A stretch of DNA of 15,500 nt from the NCBI RefSeq assembly GCF_002632755.1, contig NZ_NJAK01000002.1:1-15500 (forward strand), written 5' to 3'. Origin of the DNA: Xenorhabdus ishibashii (GTDB taxonomy: Bacteria > Pseudomonadota > Gammaproteobacteria > Enterobacterales > Enterobacteriaceae). The stretch's first letter is position 1. The number at the start of each line of letters is the position of its first letter. Below, piece after piece: positions 6,165 through 13,361 of this stretch. Both the position numbers and the translations under genes were made by a program. The notes beneath the pieces were generated by a model. The model saw only the letters and a program-made list of their open reading frames with translations. It made no database searches and was not told the DNA's origin.

Positions 6165-8876
6165 TTATTCTTCTATTTCATCAGTGGAATACATCAGCAC
6201 ATAATACTTACGGGGTGAGCCGTTGTGCTTCATGCCTTGCACCTTAAAGCCACCATTTGCGGCCTTTCTTAGCATCCCTGATTCAGCGAGAACCCGCGCA
6301 AACATCTTCGTATCGAACGTTTCTGATACCTCATTCTCGAACACATCTGGGAATGTGTAGAAATGGATAAGGCCGGCATTATTGGGGATATCGCTGGTAT
6401 CTTTTCGGTAGCCTGCAAGGTTAGAAATAGTGGCATGATCATAGGTGTACGGTTCTGGTGCATACCGACTCAATCCAAAACGGTCTAAAAATGCCTCGGT
6501 TTGTTCCCGTATCTGTTGGTGTTCTTTATTGGCAGTACCAAATTCAGCCACCCACGCATTAAAGCAGTGTTGAATTGCGTCTCTGCTTTCCTGTTCTGTC
6601 CATCCGGTGAGATGCGTCGCTGCAATAAGTGCCCCCTCTAAGATGGCGAACCGTTCTGCCACGCGGGGAAGTTGTGCCCCAGCGCCTTTGGGGATCAACC
6701 CATTCCAGCGGATTTTGGCTTCTTCAATGGTGTTTCTCGTTGCTTTTTGATGCTGAGTCAGATATTCACACCATACCCGCCCAATAGCCCCATGATTGTC
6801 AGCAATGGCTTTTTCGATTGCCTTAGCGTGTTCTCTGGCATCCTGATAACCATGTAAAACAGTCGGGCTACTGAACGGAATATTCAGCAACCGGACAAGC
6901 TGGCCTGCTTTCATGCGCTTGCCCTCACTTCTGACAAACGTATCAAGATCGACCTCGCCAGTACTGATAGCTATCGTTTTAAACTGGAGAATGTCACGGT
7001 TGCCGCCACCTCTTGCCCCTTGTAACTTGCCTTTGCCGTTAAACAGCGCATAAGACGCATTAGCCACATCTTTAACCGATGATCCCTGCCCGACTTCATC
7101 AAGAGGTAACAGGTTGTTATTATGGGCGGCGGCTTCATTAATCAATCCCAATGTAGTTGCAAACCACGTTAAACGCATGGCAGACGGCTCACCAAAGACA
7201 CTACAGCCGACGCTTTGCGCGGTGGTTTTCCCTGCGGTGCTCTGGTCATAAAAGTGAACCCCAAAGCCATCATCACGCAATAAACCGATAACCGGGGAAG
7301 CTAACGCAGCCGCAATGGACAGCATCATAAAGGGATTGCCTTTGGCTAATTTGGCTACTGAGTCACGCCAGCTTTCAGGCGTTCCTGCCACGGTATACCC
7401 GCGTATTGATGATGTTCTGCCACAAAAGATAACGGACTTCTCTGGAGTGCCAATCACCTCGCCCGTTGGGAAGATGTAAGCCCCATGCTGCCAGCCTGTT
7501 GAGTGGGTAATGTGCCAGTCGGTTTTTTTAGCACAGCGTTGTAACCAATCCGATAGCGTGTGACGTAAAAAAGGTTTAGTGGCAATATTCAATCCTGCGG
7601 CTTTGAGCTGTCGCCAGCCTTCATTTGCGCCAACATCACCTGTTTTCACTGCCTCAGTGTAAGTTGTCCCGTCTTCTTCCCACTGGATAATCAGATAAAA
7701 TTCAATATCATCACGACCGCGCCCGATCACCTTCATTGAGTCACTGAGCCATTGCTCATGGTTGATAATTTCGCCGCTCTCTTTGTCCACCTTTGGCGTA
7801 ACGTAATAAATTCCGTTTTTACGCTCATCAATAAAGGGCTTTAACGGATCACGCTCTTTTGTCCGGTGTTCGTCCAGATTAATGACGATTGATTTTGATA
7901 CTGACATATTCTCCCCCACCTGATACAACCCTTCACTGAATGCCTGTTTTGCTGCCTCGATACCGTGATGCTGGCGATAATCGTCCCAATCAGCCTTGTG
8001 CTCTGTTGGCGGTAACGCTACCCACCCATTAATAGCCTTAGCGGTCTTCTCGGCTGCAATCTTGCCGACGTTCTTCTTGGGCTTACCTTTGTCGTCCAGT
8101 TCTTCCGGTGAGTGCCAATCATTGTCAGCCGCCAGAATGATTTTTACTGTTGGCCACCGCTCTCTGATCTGTTTAGCCACAGTCGGTAAATTTCCTTCAT
8201 CAATAGCAGCCAGCACCAAGCCCTCATGCAATTGGTCGACCGTTAAGGCCGTTGCATAGCCCTCAGCAATAATGATCGTGTCCGGCGTTCCAATTACGGG
8301 CGATAAGGGGATAAAGCTCCCCTTTTTCTTCGAGCCGGGGACAAAGCGCTTTTCACCACTCGGCTTAATGACCTGCGCACCGGTGATTGTGCCGTCCAGT
8401 GCCTGAATGACCAGCAACAACGAACCGTCTTTCAGTAGCTTCTGATTGGGACATTGCAGCCCCTTTTGAGTCAGGTAGTCGGATTGTCCGATAGTGGATT
8501 GAGCCACCAGCTTGTTAACTTTCTCGGTGATGGGTTGAGCCTCTGATTTTAGCGCCTCCTTTCTGGCGGGCTTGGGTTCTGGTAAGGGAAGCAACAACGC
8601 CTCAGAAACCACCTTAGCCGCTTCAATTACCGTGATACCTTTGACCTTCATCAGTAAATCAAAGCCATCGCCGTGATTCGGGTTATCACACTGGCGACAA
8701 TGCCAGTCACCGTTACCGTGATCGTCTATGAAGTGAAAACGGTCAGTACCGCCACAGATAGGGCAAGCACCATGCTTACCCTTTGCTGGAACATCCACCC
8801 CACAAGCAGACAACAAACCTTGCCATTGCCCTTGCGCCGCTGCTTTCACCGACCGAATATCAATATGACTTACCAT
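6165..8876 (-). CDS. Primase-helicase (zinc ribbon, Toprim, DUF927; P4 alpha-like)
   Basis: 903-aa replication protein of the P4 alpha type. Visible parts: a zinc ribbon, CPIC (38-41) and CRQC (60-63), as in P4-type primases; a Toprim-like core, IIIAEGYATALTV with E205 and AADND with D251/D253; a DUF927 region from about 340; then Walker A STAGKTT (K550-T551) and Walker B LLPLDEVG (D593-E594) of an SF3/D5-like helicase. It would synthesise primers, unwind DNA and probably bind the iterons directly downstream. GAGGG lies nine bases before ATG 8876, and the start overlaps the stop of the preceding small gene by 7 bases. The gene is intact. It gives the element autonomous replication initiation after excision. 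Confidence 0.93.
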   Translation of the reverse strand: MVSHIDIRSVKAAAQGQWQGLLSACGVDVPAKGKHGACPICGGTDRFHFIDDHGNGDWHCRQCDNPNHGDGFDLLMKVKGITVIEAAKVVSEALLLPLPEPKPARKEALKSEAQPITEKVNKLVAQSTIGQSDYLTQKGLQCPNQKLLKDGSLLLVIQALDGTITGAQVIKPSGEKRFVPGSKKKGSFIPLSPVIGTPDTIIIAEGYATALTVDQLHEGLVLAAIDEGNLPTVAKQIRERWPTVKIILAADNDWHSPEELDDKGKPKKNVGKIAAEKTAKAINGWVALPPTEHKADWDDYRQHHGIEAAKQAFSEGLYQVGENMSVSKSIVINLDEHRTKERDPLKPFIDERKNGIYYVTPKVDKESGEIINHEQWLSDSMKVIGRGRDDIEFYLIIQWEEDGTTYTEAVKTGDVGANEGWRQLKAAGLNIATKPFLRHTLSDWLQRCAKKTDWHITHSTGWQHGAYIFPTGEVIGTPEKSVIFCGRTSSIRGYTVAGTPESWRDSVAKLAKGNPFMMLSIAAALASPVIGLLRDDGFGVHFYDQSTAGKTTAQSVGCSVFGEPSAMRLTWFATTLGLINEAAAHNNNLLPLDEVGQGSSVKDVANASYALFNGKGKLQGARGGGNRDILQFKTIAISTGEVDLDTFVRSEGKRMKAGQLVRLLNIPFSSPTVLHGYQDAREHAKAIEKAIADNHGAIGRVWCEYLTQHQKATRNTIEEAKIRWNGLIPKGAGAQLPRVAERFAILEGALIAATHLTGWTEQESRDAIQHCFNAWVAEFGTANKEHQQIREQTEAFLDRFGLSRYAPEPYTYDHATISNLAGYRKDTSDIPNNAGLIHFYTFPDVFENEVSETFDTKMFARVLAESGMLRKAANGGFKVQGMKHNGSPRKYYVLMYSTDEIEE

Positions 8877-9175
8877 TTTGGGAATCCCTCGCGGTGATGG
8901 ATTTCAAACTGAGCGTTTTGCTGCGTGTCATTCAGGGCTTCGGCAATTCGGGGCAGGTACATCAGGGCTTCACCGATACGGCGTAAATCCTCCCTTGCCT
9001 GACGATTGTCATAGTTTTCGTTATCAACTGACCAGAAAGCCATTTCCCCCATTGCAGACATTGCCGCCATCACGCTACTCAATGCCCCTTCGGAGTTTTT
9101 GCGCAGATCTTTGAGTTCTTCGGTGCTCAGGTCGTTAAAGCTGGTGCGTACCAAATGTTTATAGATATCAGACAT
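8870..9175 (-). CDS. Small unknown protein upstream of primase
   Basis: 101-aa helical protein, MSDIYKHLVRTSFNDLSTEELKDLRKNSEGALSSVMAAMSAMGEMAFW.... The start at 9175 is preferred because AGGGAG lies about nine bases upstream; ATG at 9181 is also possible and would overlap the previous stop as ATGA. It ends overlapping the primase start, so it belongs to the replication operon. No motif recognised. Confidence 0.7.
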   Translation of the reverse strand: MSDIYKHLVRTSFNDLSTEELKDLRKNSEGALSSVMAAMSAMGEMAFWSVDNENYDNRQAREDLRRIGEALMYLPRIAEALNDTQQNAQFEIHHREGFPKW

Positions 9176-9177
9176 GA

Positions 9178-9348
9178 TCATGCTCTCCCTGCGTAGGTGT
9201 ATTCTTTAGTGAATCGGCTTAATGGCATGGTGCACGGGGTGTGATAACCATCACGGACAAAGGTCACGCGATTAAAGGCGACTGACAGCACTTGTACGGC
9301 TTCCCCGTTCTTATGGGTGTAATAGTCATGGGGGGCTGGGTTACGCAT
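9178..9348 (-). CDS. DUF4222-like small protein
   Basis: 56-aa protein, MRNPAPHDYYTHKNGEAVQV..., with a core RVTFVRDGYHTPCTMPLSRF. The pattern RVTF-RDGY-xxPC-xP-xxRF resembles DUF4222 proteins found in enterobacterial prophages and P4-like elements; function unknown in the family. It starts 8 bases inside the end of the icd-like gene and its stop overlaps the next gene, so it is translated as part of the operon. Assignment rests on recalled family pattern. Confidence 0.65.
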   Translation of the reverse strand: MRNPAPHDYYTHKNGEAVQVLSVAFNRVTFVRDGYHTPCTMPLSRFTKEYTYAGRA

Positions 9349-9589
9349 GATTCACCCCCTGAACGGTAGACATATCGCTACAGTTGAAAGGAGTATCGAT
9401 ACCGATATCCCATGCTTGACGGGAAACGAATATCAGCGAGGACATGCCAGCCAGTAGACGGGCTTCAACTTCACTATCCGCCAGCACAGTGATAAGGCGC
9501 GCCGGATGAATATCCACCAATCGCTGAGTGCCTGATGCAATTAGGAATGTAAATTTAAGGCGAGTTTGGTTATGCTGTGGGGTATCCAT
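9341..9589 (-). CDS. Icd-like host cell-division inhibitor
   Basis: 82-aa protein, MDTPQHNQTRLKFTFLIASG..., with the segment ITVLADSEVEARLLAGMSSLIFVSR and the ending QGVNHA. The pattern KFxFL ... A(D/T)SExEARxLL ... VNHA is that of the Icd/Ash C-terminal family, named from P1 icd, which inhibits host cell division when antisense control is lost. AAAGGAG lies nine bases before ATG 9589. First gene of the icd-DUF4222-small-primase operon; a C4-like RNA lies upstream, the same association as in the P1 immI locus. The frame remains open upstream as far as 10519, but the good ribosome site argues for this start. Confidence 0.7.
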   Translation of the reverse strand: MDTPQHNQTRLKFTFLIASGTQRLVDIHPARLITVLADSEVEARLLAGMSSLIFVSRQAWDIGIDTPFNCSDMSTVQGVNHA

Positions 9590-9723
9590 AGCGTAAGACT
9601 CCTTTACGTTTTTGGTTAGACGCCTCGATAGTGTTGTAGCACTTCGGGGCGTTGTTGTTTTTGGTCTACACTTGTCATACACTTGATGTATAAGTCCAAT
9701 ATAAACAGGAGTAAACCAAGTGT
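9590..9723. promoter_or_regulatory. Divergent control region with ACACTTG operator-like repeats
   Basis: Region between icd (minus) and the RHH gene (plus). ACACTTG occurs at 9668-9674 and 9679-9685, one helical turn (11 bp) apart, and inverted (CAAGTGT) at 9717-9723 over the RHH start codon. For the leftward operon, TTTACT-17-TATACA on the minus strand is a possible promoter whose -10 abuts these repeats. The layout fits operators for the RHH protein acting on both genes; binding is inferred. Confidence 0.5.
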
Positions 9724-9893
9724 CAACCATTAAAATATCAGGAAAGGGAAATAAGCAAATCGCGTTAAGAGTAGAACCATCCCTTGAGCAAGGAATAAAA
9801 GCAGCGTTAGCCCAAGATGGTGACGCTTCTGTATCTGCATGGATAAAGAGAATTATCCGTAAAGAGTTGCAATCTCGCGGCATTGAACAATAA
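9720..9893 (+). CDS. Ribbon-helix-helix (Arc/CopG-like) DNA-binding regulator
   Basis: 57-aa protein and the only convincing plus-strand gene in the window: GTG start at 9720 with AGGAG about 8 bases upstream, stop TAA at 9891. The sequence reads VSTIKISGKGNKQIALRVEP, then EQGIKAALAQDGDASVSAWI and a KRIIRKELQSRGIEQ tail: a beta strand (KQIALRVEP), two helices and a basic C-terminal helix, the layout of Arc/MetJ/CopG repressors that insert a paired beta ribbon into DNA. It is transcribed away from the icd-primase operon across a short control region with ACACTTG repeats, and is therefore a good candidate for the repressor or switch protein of the replication module. It had not been visible as an ordinary ORF because of its short length and GTG start. 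Confidence 0.75.
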   Translation: MSTIKISGKGNKQIALRVEPSLEQGIKAALAQDGDASVSAWIKRIIRKELQSRGIEQ

Positions 9894-9920
9894 CTAACCG
9901 ACCGACAATAAGTCCGGTGG

Positions 9921-9987
9921 TTAACCGAATGAATATCTTTCACTTGGTTGACTGACTCGAAATAATCATAGTAGTTAACCAATTGAT
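9921..9987 (-). promoter_or_regulatory. Candidate antisense target sites of C4-like RNA 1
   Basis: On the minus-strand transcript, ATCAATTGGTTAA (9975-9987) is complementary to TTAACCCATTGAT of the C4-like RNA with one mismatch in 13. A second, weaker match (GATATTCATTCGGTTAA, 9921-9937) lies 38 bases downstream. Paired target sites for one RNA are reminiscent of P4 seqA/seqC. Pairing computed by eye; no thermodynamics. Confidence 0.45.
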
Positions 9988-10107
9988 TTATCTCATGACG
10001 CAAAGACGCGTGATCCCAAAGGGTAGCATTCGCCGTGCTATCCTTTTCTTTTTGCACTCCACTAAATGATGACTGCAAAGTTTGCGCGTCGCTAAATGAT
10101 ACGCGCA

Positions 10108-10182
10108 TATTATGACCAGACTGCATATTTGCAGTGCGATTAGATATCAATGGGTTAAGCAGCCACCCCGAAATAATCGGGG
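10108..10182 (-). ncRNA. C4-like antisense RNA, copy 1
   Basis: On the minus strand: hairpin CCCCG ... CGGGG (10166-10182), the 20-base element whose plus strand is GATTAGATATCAATGGGTTA (10138-10157), hairpin ACTGCA-aata-TGCAGT (10120-10135), then TCTGGTCATA (10111-10120). Copy 2 at 14325-14403 has the same single-stranded blocks exactly but different stems that still pair, the mark of a conserved RNA. C4 RNA of phage P1 regulates icd and ant by antisense pairing, and icd lies downstream here. RNA class recalled from P1/P4 immunity systems, not from a covariance-model search. Confidence 0.6.
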
Positions 10183-10508
10183 AGCCTCCCAAACTACGAC
10201 CAAACGCCAATCTGACGGTCAGCGGGGAAATCAATGAGTTACTGAGGTGTCCGAAAATATTCGCATACCCATCAGCGAAATATTTCTCCGATTGGAACTG
10301 AGCGAAAAGTTTCTCTGAGTGACCAGCCAAAGTGAGGACTACGGTATTCTTCGAGGTCACTGAGTTAATGACCTCGGTAACGGGACTCCTTAAACTAAAG
10401 GAATTCCTATAGTTAATTTTTCCCCGACTTGAGGTTAATTGTTCAATATTTGGTCTTTGATTCCCCCGTTTCGGGGGAACAGAGAGTGCTTTATGACCGC
10501 TCATCAAA

Positions 10509-11198
10509 TTAGCCTCCAATGCGCCCTGTAGGGTTCATTAGTGTTGCGAACAGCTCAATACGGCGGCTTACTTCCCTCAGTGCTTGTGTTGGTGATTGCC
10601 CTGCATTCCTTGCATCTTGAAAAGCAGCCTGTTCAATCTTCTGAATACAGACAAGTAATCCTAACTGTTGCTCATCTGCGTTCTGGCGTTCACCATCCAG
10701 TAAACCCGCAAAGCGATTCTCAGTACGAGCAAGGTTGATGTAATGGTGACGTTCTGCGCCCAGATCACGTAAAGCATCACGGGATTCATGATAGTTAGGC
10801 AGATATTCACGACGTATAGGTTCAGCAGCTCGCTTCTTAGCAAAGGCTTTTGTTACATCCAGCTTAAACTGAACCATCAGATCATGATCACGCCCTCTAA
10901 TAAGTCGGCACATAAAGTCGAACTGGTCTTCATTGAGCAAGGCGTATTTATGCTTACGTTCACCAAGTTGCTCAGTATTTAATCGCTCCGTTTGAAACGG
11001 AAGGATTCCAAACTGCCTTAAATTCTTAGTGTTCTTCCTAATTAATTCATAAAGGCTCTTATGCTGAATTCCGATGCGCTTAGCAAACAGGCGTGAATCA
11101 ATTCTCGATTCAGTTCTATGCTGAACCAAAATAAGCTCTTGGCTGTTTTCAGTGTGAGCAAGTCCCTGACCATTTAAGGCCATATTTTTAGATGTCAT
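10509..11198 (-). CDS. rha: Rha-family phage regulatory protein
   Basis: 229-aa protein. The N-terminal part (about 20-115) carries the Rha signature: ESRIDSRLFAKRIGIQHKSL, then LRQFGILPFQT, KYALLNEDQFDFMCRLIRGR and LMVQFKLDVTKAFAKKRA. The C-terminal part (LGAERHHYINLARTENRFAGLL...QQLGLLVCIQKIEQAAF) is helical and family-variable. Rha proteins occur in lambdoid phages, and pRha homologues are regulators in Gram-negative PICIs. Between alpA-2 (18 bp) and the C4-containing leader, so it is the last gene of the regulatory block. GACAG lies upstream of the ATG at 11198, a moderate ribosome site. Regulatory target unknown. Confidence 0.85.
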   Translation of the reverse strand: MTSKNMALNGQGLAHTENSQELILVQHRTESRIDSRLFAKRIGIQHKSLYELIRKNTKNLRQFGILPFQTERLNTEQLGERKHKYALLNEDQFDFMCRLIRGRDHDLMVQFKLDVTKAFAKKRAAEPIRREYLPNYHESRDALRDLGAERHHYINLARTENRFAGLLDGERQNADEQQLGLLVCIQKIEQAAFQDARNAGQSPTQALREVSRRIELFATLMNPTGRIGG

Positions 11199-11216
11199 AT
11201 TTCTACCCTGTCTTAA

Positions 11217-11498
11217 TTAATTTGATTTTCGGCTATAGGGGTTATTTACGTTCTCTACTGTTGGAGGATTACGTACCCACCACAAAACATCACTTAATAA
11301 CCATGAGACGGAATTACGCCCCAATGGAACGCGTTTAGGAAATTTACCTTCTTCCTCTAATACCCAACGACGAGAACGCGATAAACTGGAAAGATGCTCA
11401 CATTCTTTTTCCCTGATTCGACGATCATATTTCTCGCCATACTCATTTAAAATTGATTGTCGTTCTTGTGGTGTCGGTGATGTAAACTTCATTGCCAT
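11217..11498 (-). CDS. AlpA-family transcriptional regulator, second copy
   Basis: 93-aa protein with the short winged-helix AlpA pattern: ECEHLSSLSRSRRWVLEEEGKFPKRVPLGRNSVSWLLSDVLWWV. The order (recognition helix SRSRRW, FPKRVPLG turn, then W-x-x-x-D-V-x-x-W) is typical of AlpA/Cox-like DNA-binding proteins that activate satellite genes and excision. It differs from copy 1 and has its own upstream gap with a terminator, so it may be separately promoted. Start at 11498 (MAMKFTS); an internal ATG two codons later is also possible. Directly followed by rha. Confidence 0.8.
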   Translation of the reverse strand: MAMKFTSPTPQERQSILNEYGEKYDRRIREKECEHLSSLSRSRRWVLEEEGKFPKRVPLGRNSVSWLLSDVLWWVRNPPTVENVNNPYSRKSN

Positions 11499-11517
11499 AT
11501 TTTTATATTCTCCAAAA

Positions 11518-11540
11518 ACAAAAACCCCGCGAGCGAGGTT
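11518..11540 (-). terminator. Intrinsic terminator between the two alpA genes
   Basis: Minus strand: AACCTCG-ctcg-CGGGGTT stem (one G-U pair) followed by TTTGTTTTT. The G-U pair works only for minus-strand RNA; the plus strand would have a C-A mismatch there. It separates the int-alpA-1 transcript from alpA-2 and rha, implying a promoter or regulated read-through for the latter. Confidence 0.75.
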
Positions 11541-11566
11541 ATTATTAATTTAAATGATGTTTAATT

Positions 11567-11791
11567 TTATTCTGGCTTCCAAGTGCCTTTTATCCATGCC
11601 TGAATTTCAGACAATCGATAAACTTTAGTTTGTGGACCTATCGTTATTTTTAAAGGAAACTTGCCATTTTTTTCAAGATATGACCTGTGTCTTCTTCCTA
11701 ATGAGGTTAACCATTCACACTCTTCTTCTCTAATTAGTCTATCAAGTTCATCTGAATATTCTAATTCTTCACGAGTGAATATATGTATCAT
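11567..11791 (-). CDS. alpA: AlpA-family transcriptional regulator, first copy
   Basis: 74-aa AlpA-type protein: IREEECEWLTSLGRRHRSYL, EKNGKFPLKITIGPQTKVYR, LSEIQAWIKGTW. Matches copy 2 in the same positions (EECEWLTSLGRRHR against KECEHLSSLSRSRR; GKFP shared; W in the last helix), so they are paralogues. A strong GAGGAGG ribosome site lies in the 3' end of int, and the start overlaps int by 23 bases, so translation is coupled. In Gram-negative PICIs, AlpA is the conserved activator next to the integrase. Confidence 0.85.
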   Translation of the reverse strand: MIHIFTREELEYSDELDRLIREEECEWLTSLGRRHRSYLEKNGKFPLKITIGPQTKVYRLSEIQAWIKGTWKPE

Positions 11792-12995
11792 TTTCTATTT
11801 CCTCCTCAATTAAAGAGTCTAAATAATTCACCCACCAGTAGAGTGCATTTCTTTTTTGTTCAATATATTGACTTCGATTATATATTCCAGAGACTCCATT
11901 GAGTGAATGGCCTAATAGTTGTTCAACCACGTTATGTTCAAATCCGTTATCACTGAGTATGGTAGCAAACACTCTTCGTATATCGTGCGCTGTCCACTTT
12001 TCTTTGTGGTTTAATCTTTTCCATATTTTCGCAATAGTCACACTTGCCGTACATTGTTTGACATCAAAGCCAATGACATATTCTCTCTTTTTTGTTGATT
12101 GGTTCAATAACAACAACCAGTTTTTAAAATTACTGGGGATCGGTCTGATTATTTCCCTGCCATTTTTACTGTGCTCTGGCGGCACTCTCCATATATTGTT
12201 TGAAAAATCCCATTCATCCCATTTCGATAGACGTATTTCGGAAAGCCTACACCCAAAAACGATTAAAAACCGAAGAATAATTCTGTTTTCGTGAGACATA
12301 ATGTGGTTATCATATTCTTTATTTATATAGAGCCATACATCACGTAATTCATCATTAGTTAACACTCTGTCTCTTCTATTAGCTTTTTCACCCACATCAC
12401 CAACATCCAAATCATCTATCTCATGGCTAATTGCATATTTTCTTACTCGGCAAAATTTCAATGCCTGTTGTGAGATTTTCAAAAGAGATCCCGCTTGCAC
12501 TGGTGCATTCTCTTTAATTTTATCAAAGCATCTAATCCACATTGATAATGTGCATTCATTTAATGGAATATTTCCAATCTCTGAGTAAATATGTTTAGAA
12601 AAACAACCTCTAATATAGATTGCTGCTTTTCGTTTATTGGTGGCATAATTATTGAGCCAATATTCTATGGCATCTTTCACGGTGACAGGTTTTAACGTAT
12701 CTTCTTTTATTATTTTTATTTGTATTCGTGGATCTTTCCCTTTAGCTAACCATGCCCTGCATTTATCTCTTTGCTCTCTTGCAACTTTAAGGCTTAAATC
12801 GGGGTATTTACCCAATGTTAACCATATCGGCGCACTTTCACGCCCATACAGGCGGTAGAAGAAAACAAAGCTGATTGTCCCTTGTTTACTTAATCTGATT
12901 GATAACCCGTTCCCGTCCGCTATCGTCTGCTGTTTTTCAACAGGTTTACCGTACAAGGATTTGAGCTTTTTATCACTGAGCTTGTTTACAGCCAT
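11769..12995 (-). CDS. int: P4-type tyrosine integrase
   Basis: 408-aa site-specific recombinase that integrates and excises the element. N-terminal arm-binding domain (about 1-95; LTLGKYPDLSLKVAREQRD), core-binding domain (about 100-190) and catalytic domain with R250 (FGCRLSEIRLSKWDEWD), Lys in HSKNGR (K277), H337 and R340 (HDIRR), H363 (LGHS) and nucleophile Y372 (GIYNRSQY). All expected residues are present and the gene is intact. AAAGG precedes ATG 12995. Sequence type is that of enterobacterial P4-like/PICI integrases. The upstream 12996-13290 region carries paired arm sites, as expected when attP adjoins int. Confidence 0.95.
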   Translation of the reverse strand: MAVNKLSDKKLKSLYGKPVEKQQTIADGNGLSIRLSKQGTISFVFFYRLYGRESAPIWLTLGKYPDLSLKVAREQRDKCRAWLAKGKDPRIQIKIIKEDTLKPVTVKDAIEYWLNNYATNKRKAAIYIRGCFSKHIYSEIGNIPLNECTLSMWIRCFDKIKENAPVQAGSLLKISQQALKFCRVRKYAISHEIDDLDVGDVGEKANRRDRVLTNDELRDVWLYINKEYDNHIMSHENRIILRFLIVFGCRLSEIRLSKWDEWDFSNNIWRVPPEHSKNGREIIRPIPSNFKNWLLLLNQSTKKREYVIGFDVKQCTASVTIAKIWKRLNHKEKWTAHDIRRVFATILSDNGFEHNVVEQLLGHSLNGVSGIYNRSQYIEQKRNALYWWVNYLDSLIEEEIENDTYIHS

Positions 12996-13013
12996 CTACT
13001 AAACCTTTTCATT

Positions 13014-13037
13014 TTGCAATACACATTGCAATACGCA
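13014..13037 (+). repeat. Integrase arm-type site pair, left
   Basis: TTGCAATACACA followed directly by TTGCAATACGCA. Matched by a second pair at 13247-13270 with three differences in 24 bases. Confidence 0.7.
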
Positions 13038-13246
13038 GAGAGGTGCAACAATCCACAAACACCAAAACGAATGAAAACACAAAAAATGGATTTATTTTTG
13101 TTTTTCATGAAATTATAAACAACATGAGCACATGTAATCCCATGTCATTTACAAAGTTTATATGCTTGGTGAAGAAATTGCAAATTCTTATTATTTAATT
13201 GATTTATAACGATTTTAATTGTTTTTATTGGTATTTTATTTGCTGT

Positions 13247-13270
13247 CTGCAATGCACATTGCAATACACA
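13247..13270 (+). repeat. Integrase arm-type site pair, right
   Basis: CTGCAATGCACA followed directly by TTGCAATACACA; direct copy of 13014-13037. Confidence 0.7.
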
Positions 13271-13361
13271 GTAATTTTATGAAGGGATAGAGTGAAATGA
13301 GGTCAGTACGCTAAACGCACCAACCTTGTGAAGAGGTTGCGCCGAATTTCGTCGGAACCTA

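Larger units (their letters stand above)
9894..10508 (-). promoter_or_regulatory. Structured leader between rha and the icd operon
   Basis: This 615-bp stretch has no convincing gene on either strand. Hairpins include CCCCCG-tttCGGGGG (near 10465-10480), GAGGTCA ... TGACCTC (near 10353-10375) and those of the C4-like RNA. After rha stops, ATG at 10504 with GGAGG eight bases upstream could start a peptide (MSGHKALSVPPKRGNQ...) whose frame stays open through the C4-like RNA and the antisense of the RHH gene into icd (390 codons). Leader-type translation is possible, but the codons look non-protein-like past about 50 residues. An extra CCGACAA iteron-like copy lies at 9902-9908. Confidence 0.5.
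12996..13361. other. attP: Putative attP region (arm sites flanking an AT-rich core)
   Basis: A 366-bp gene-free stretch between int and the SSB-like gene. Two tandem pairs of a 12-bp arm-type repeat (consensus TTGCAATACACA) lie at 13014-13037 and 13247-13270, in the same orientation, 209 bp apart; the two 24-bp blocks differ at three positions. Midway sits the dyad ACATG-taatcc-CATGT (13130-13145), a candidate core-type site. Without flanking host DNA the crossover cannot be confirmed. 13300-13361 holds two small hairpins and a near-palindrome CGCCGAATTTCGTCG that recurs at 14180. Confidence 0.6.

Noticed and set aside
11899..12294. 131-codon plus-strand ORF opposite int
   Set aside because: Antisense to the integrase catalytic domain, which is intact; the reading is a shadow.
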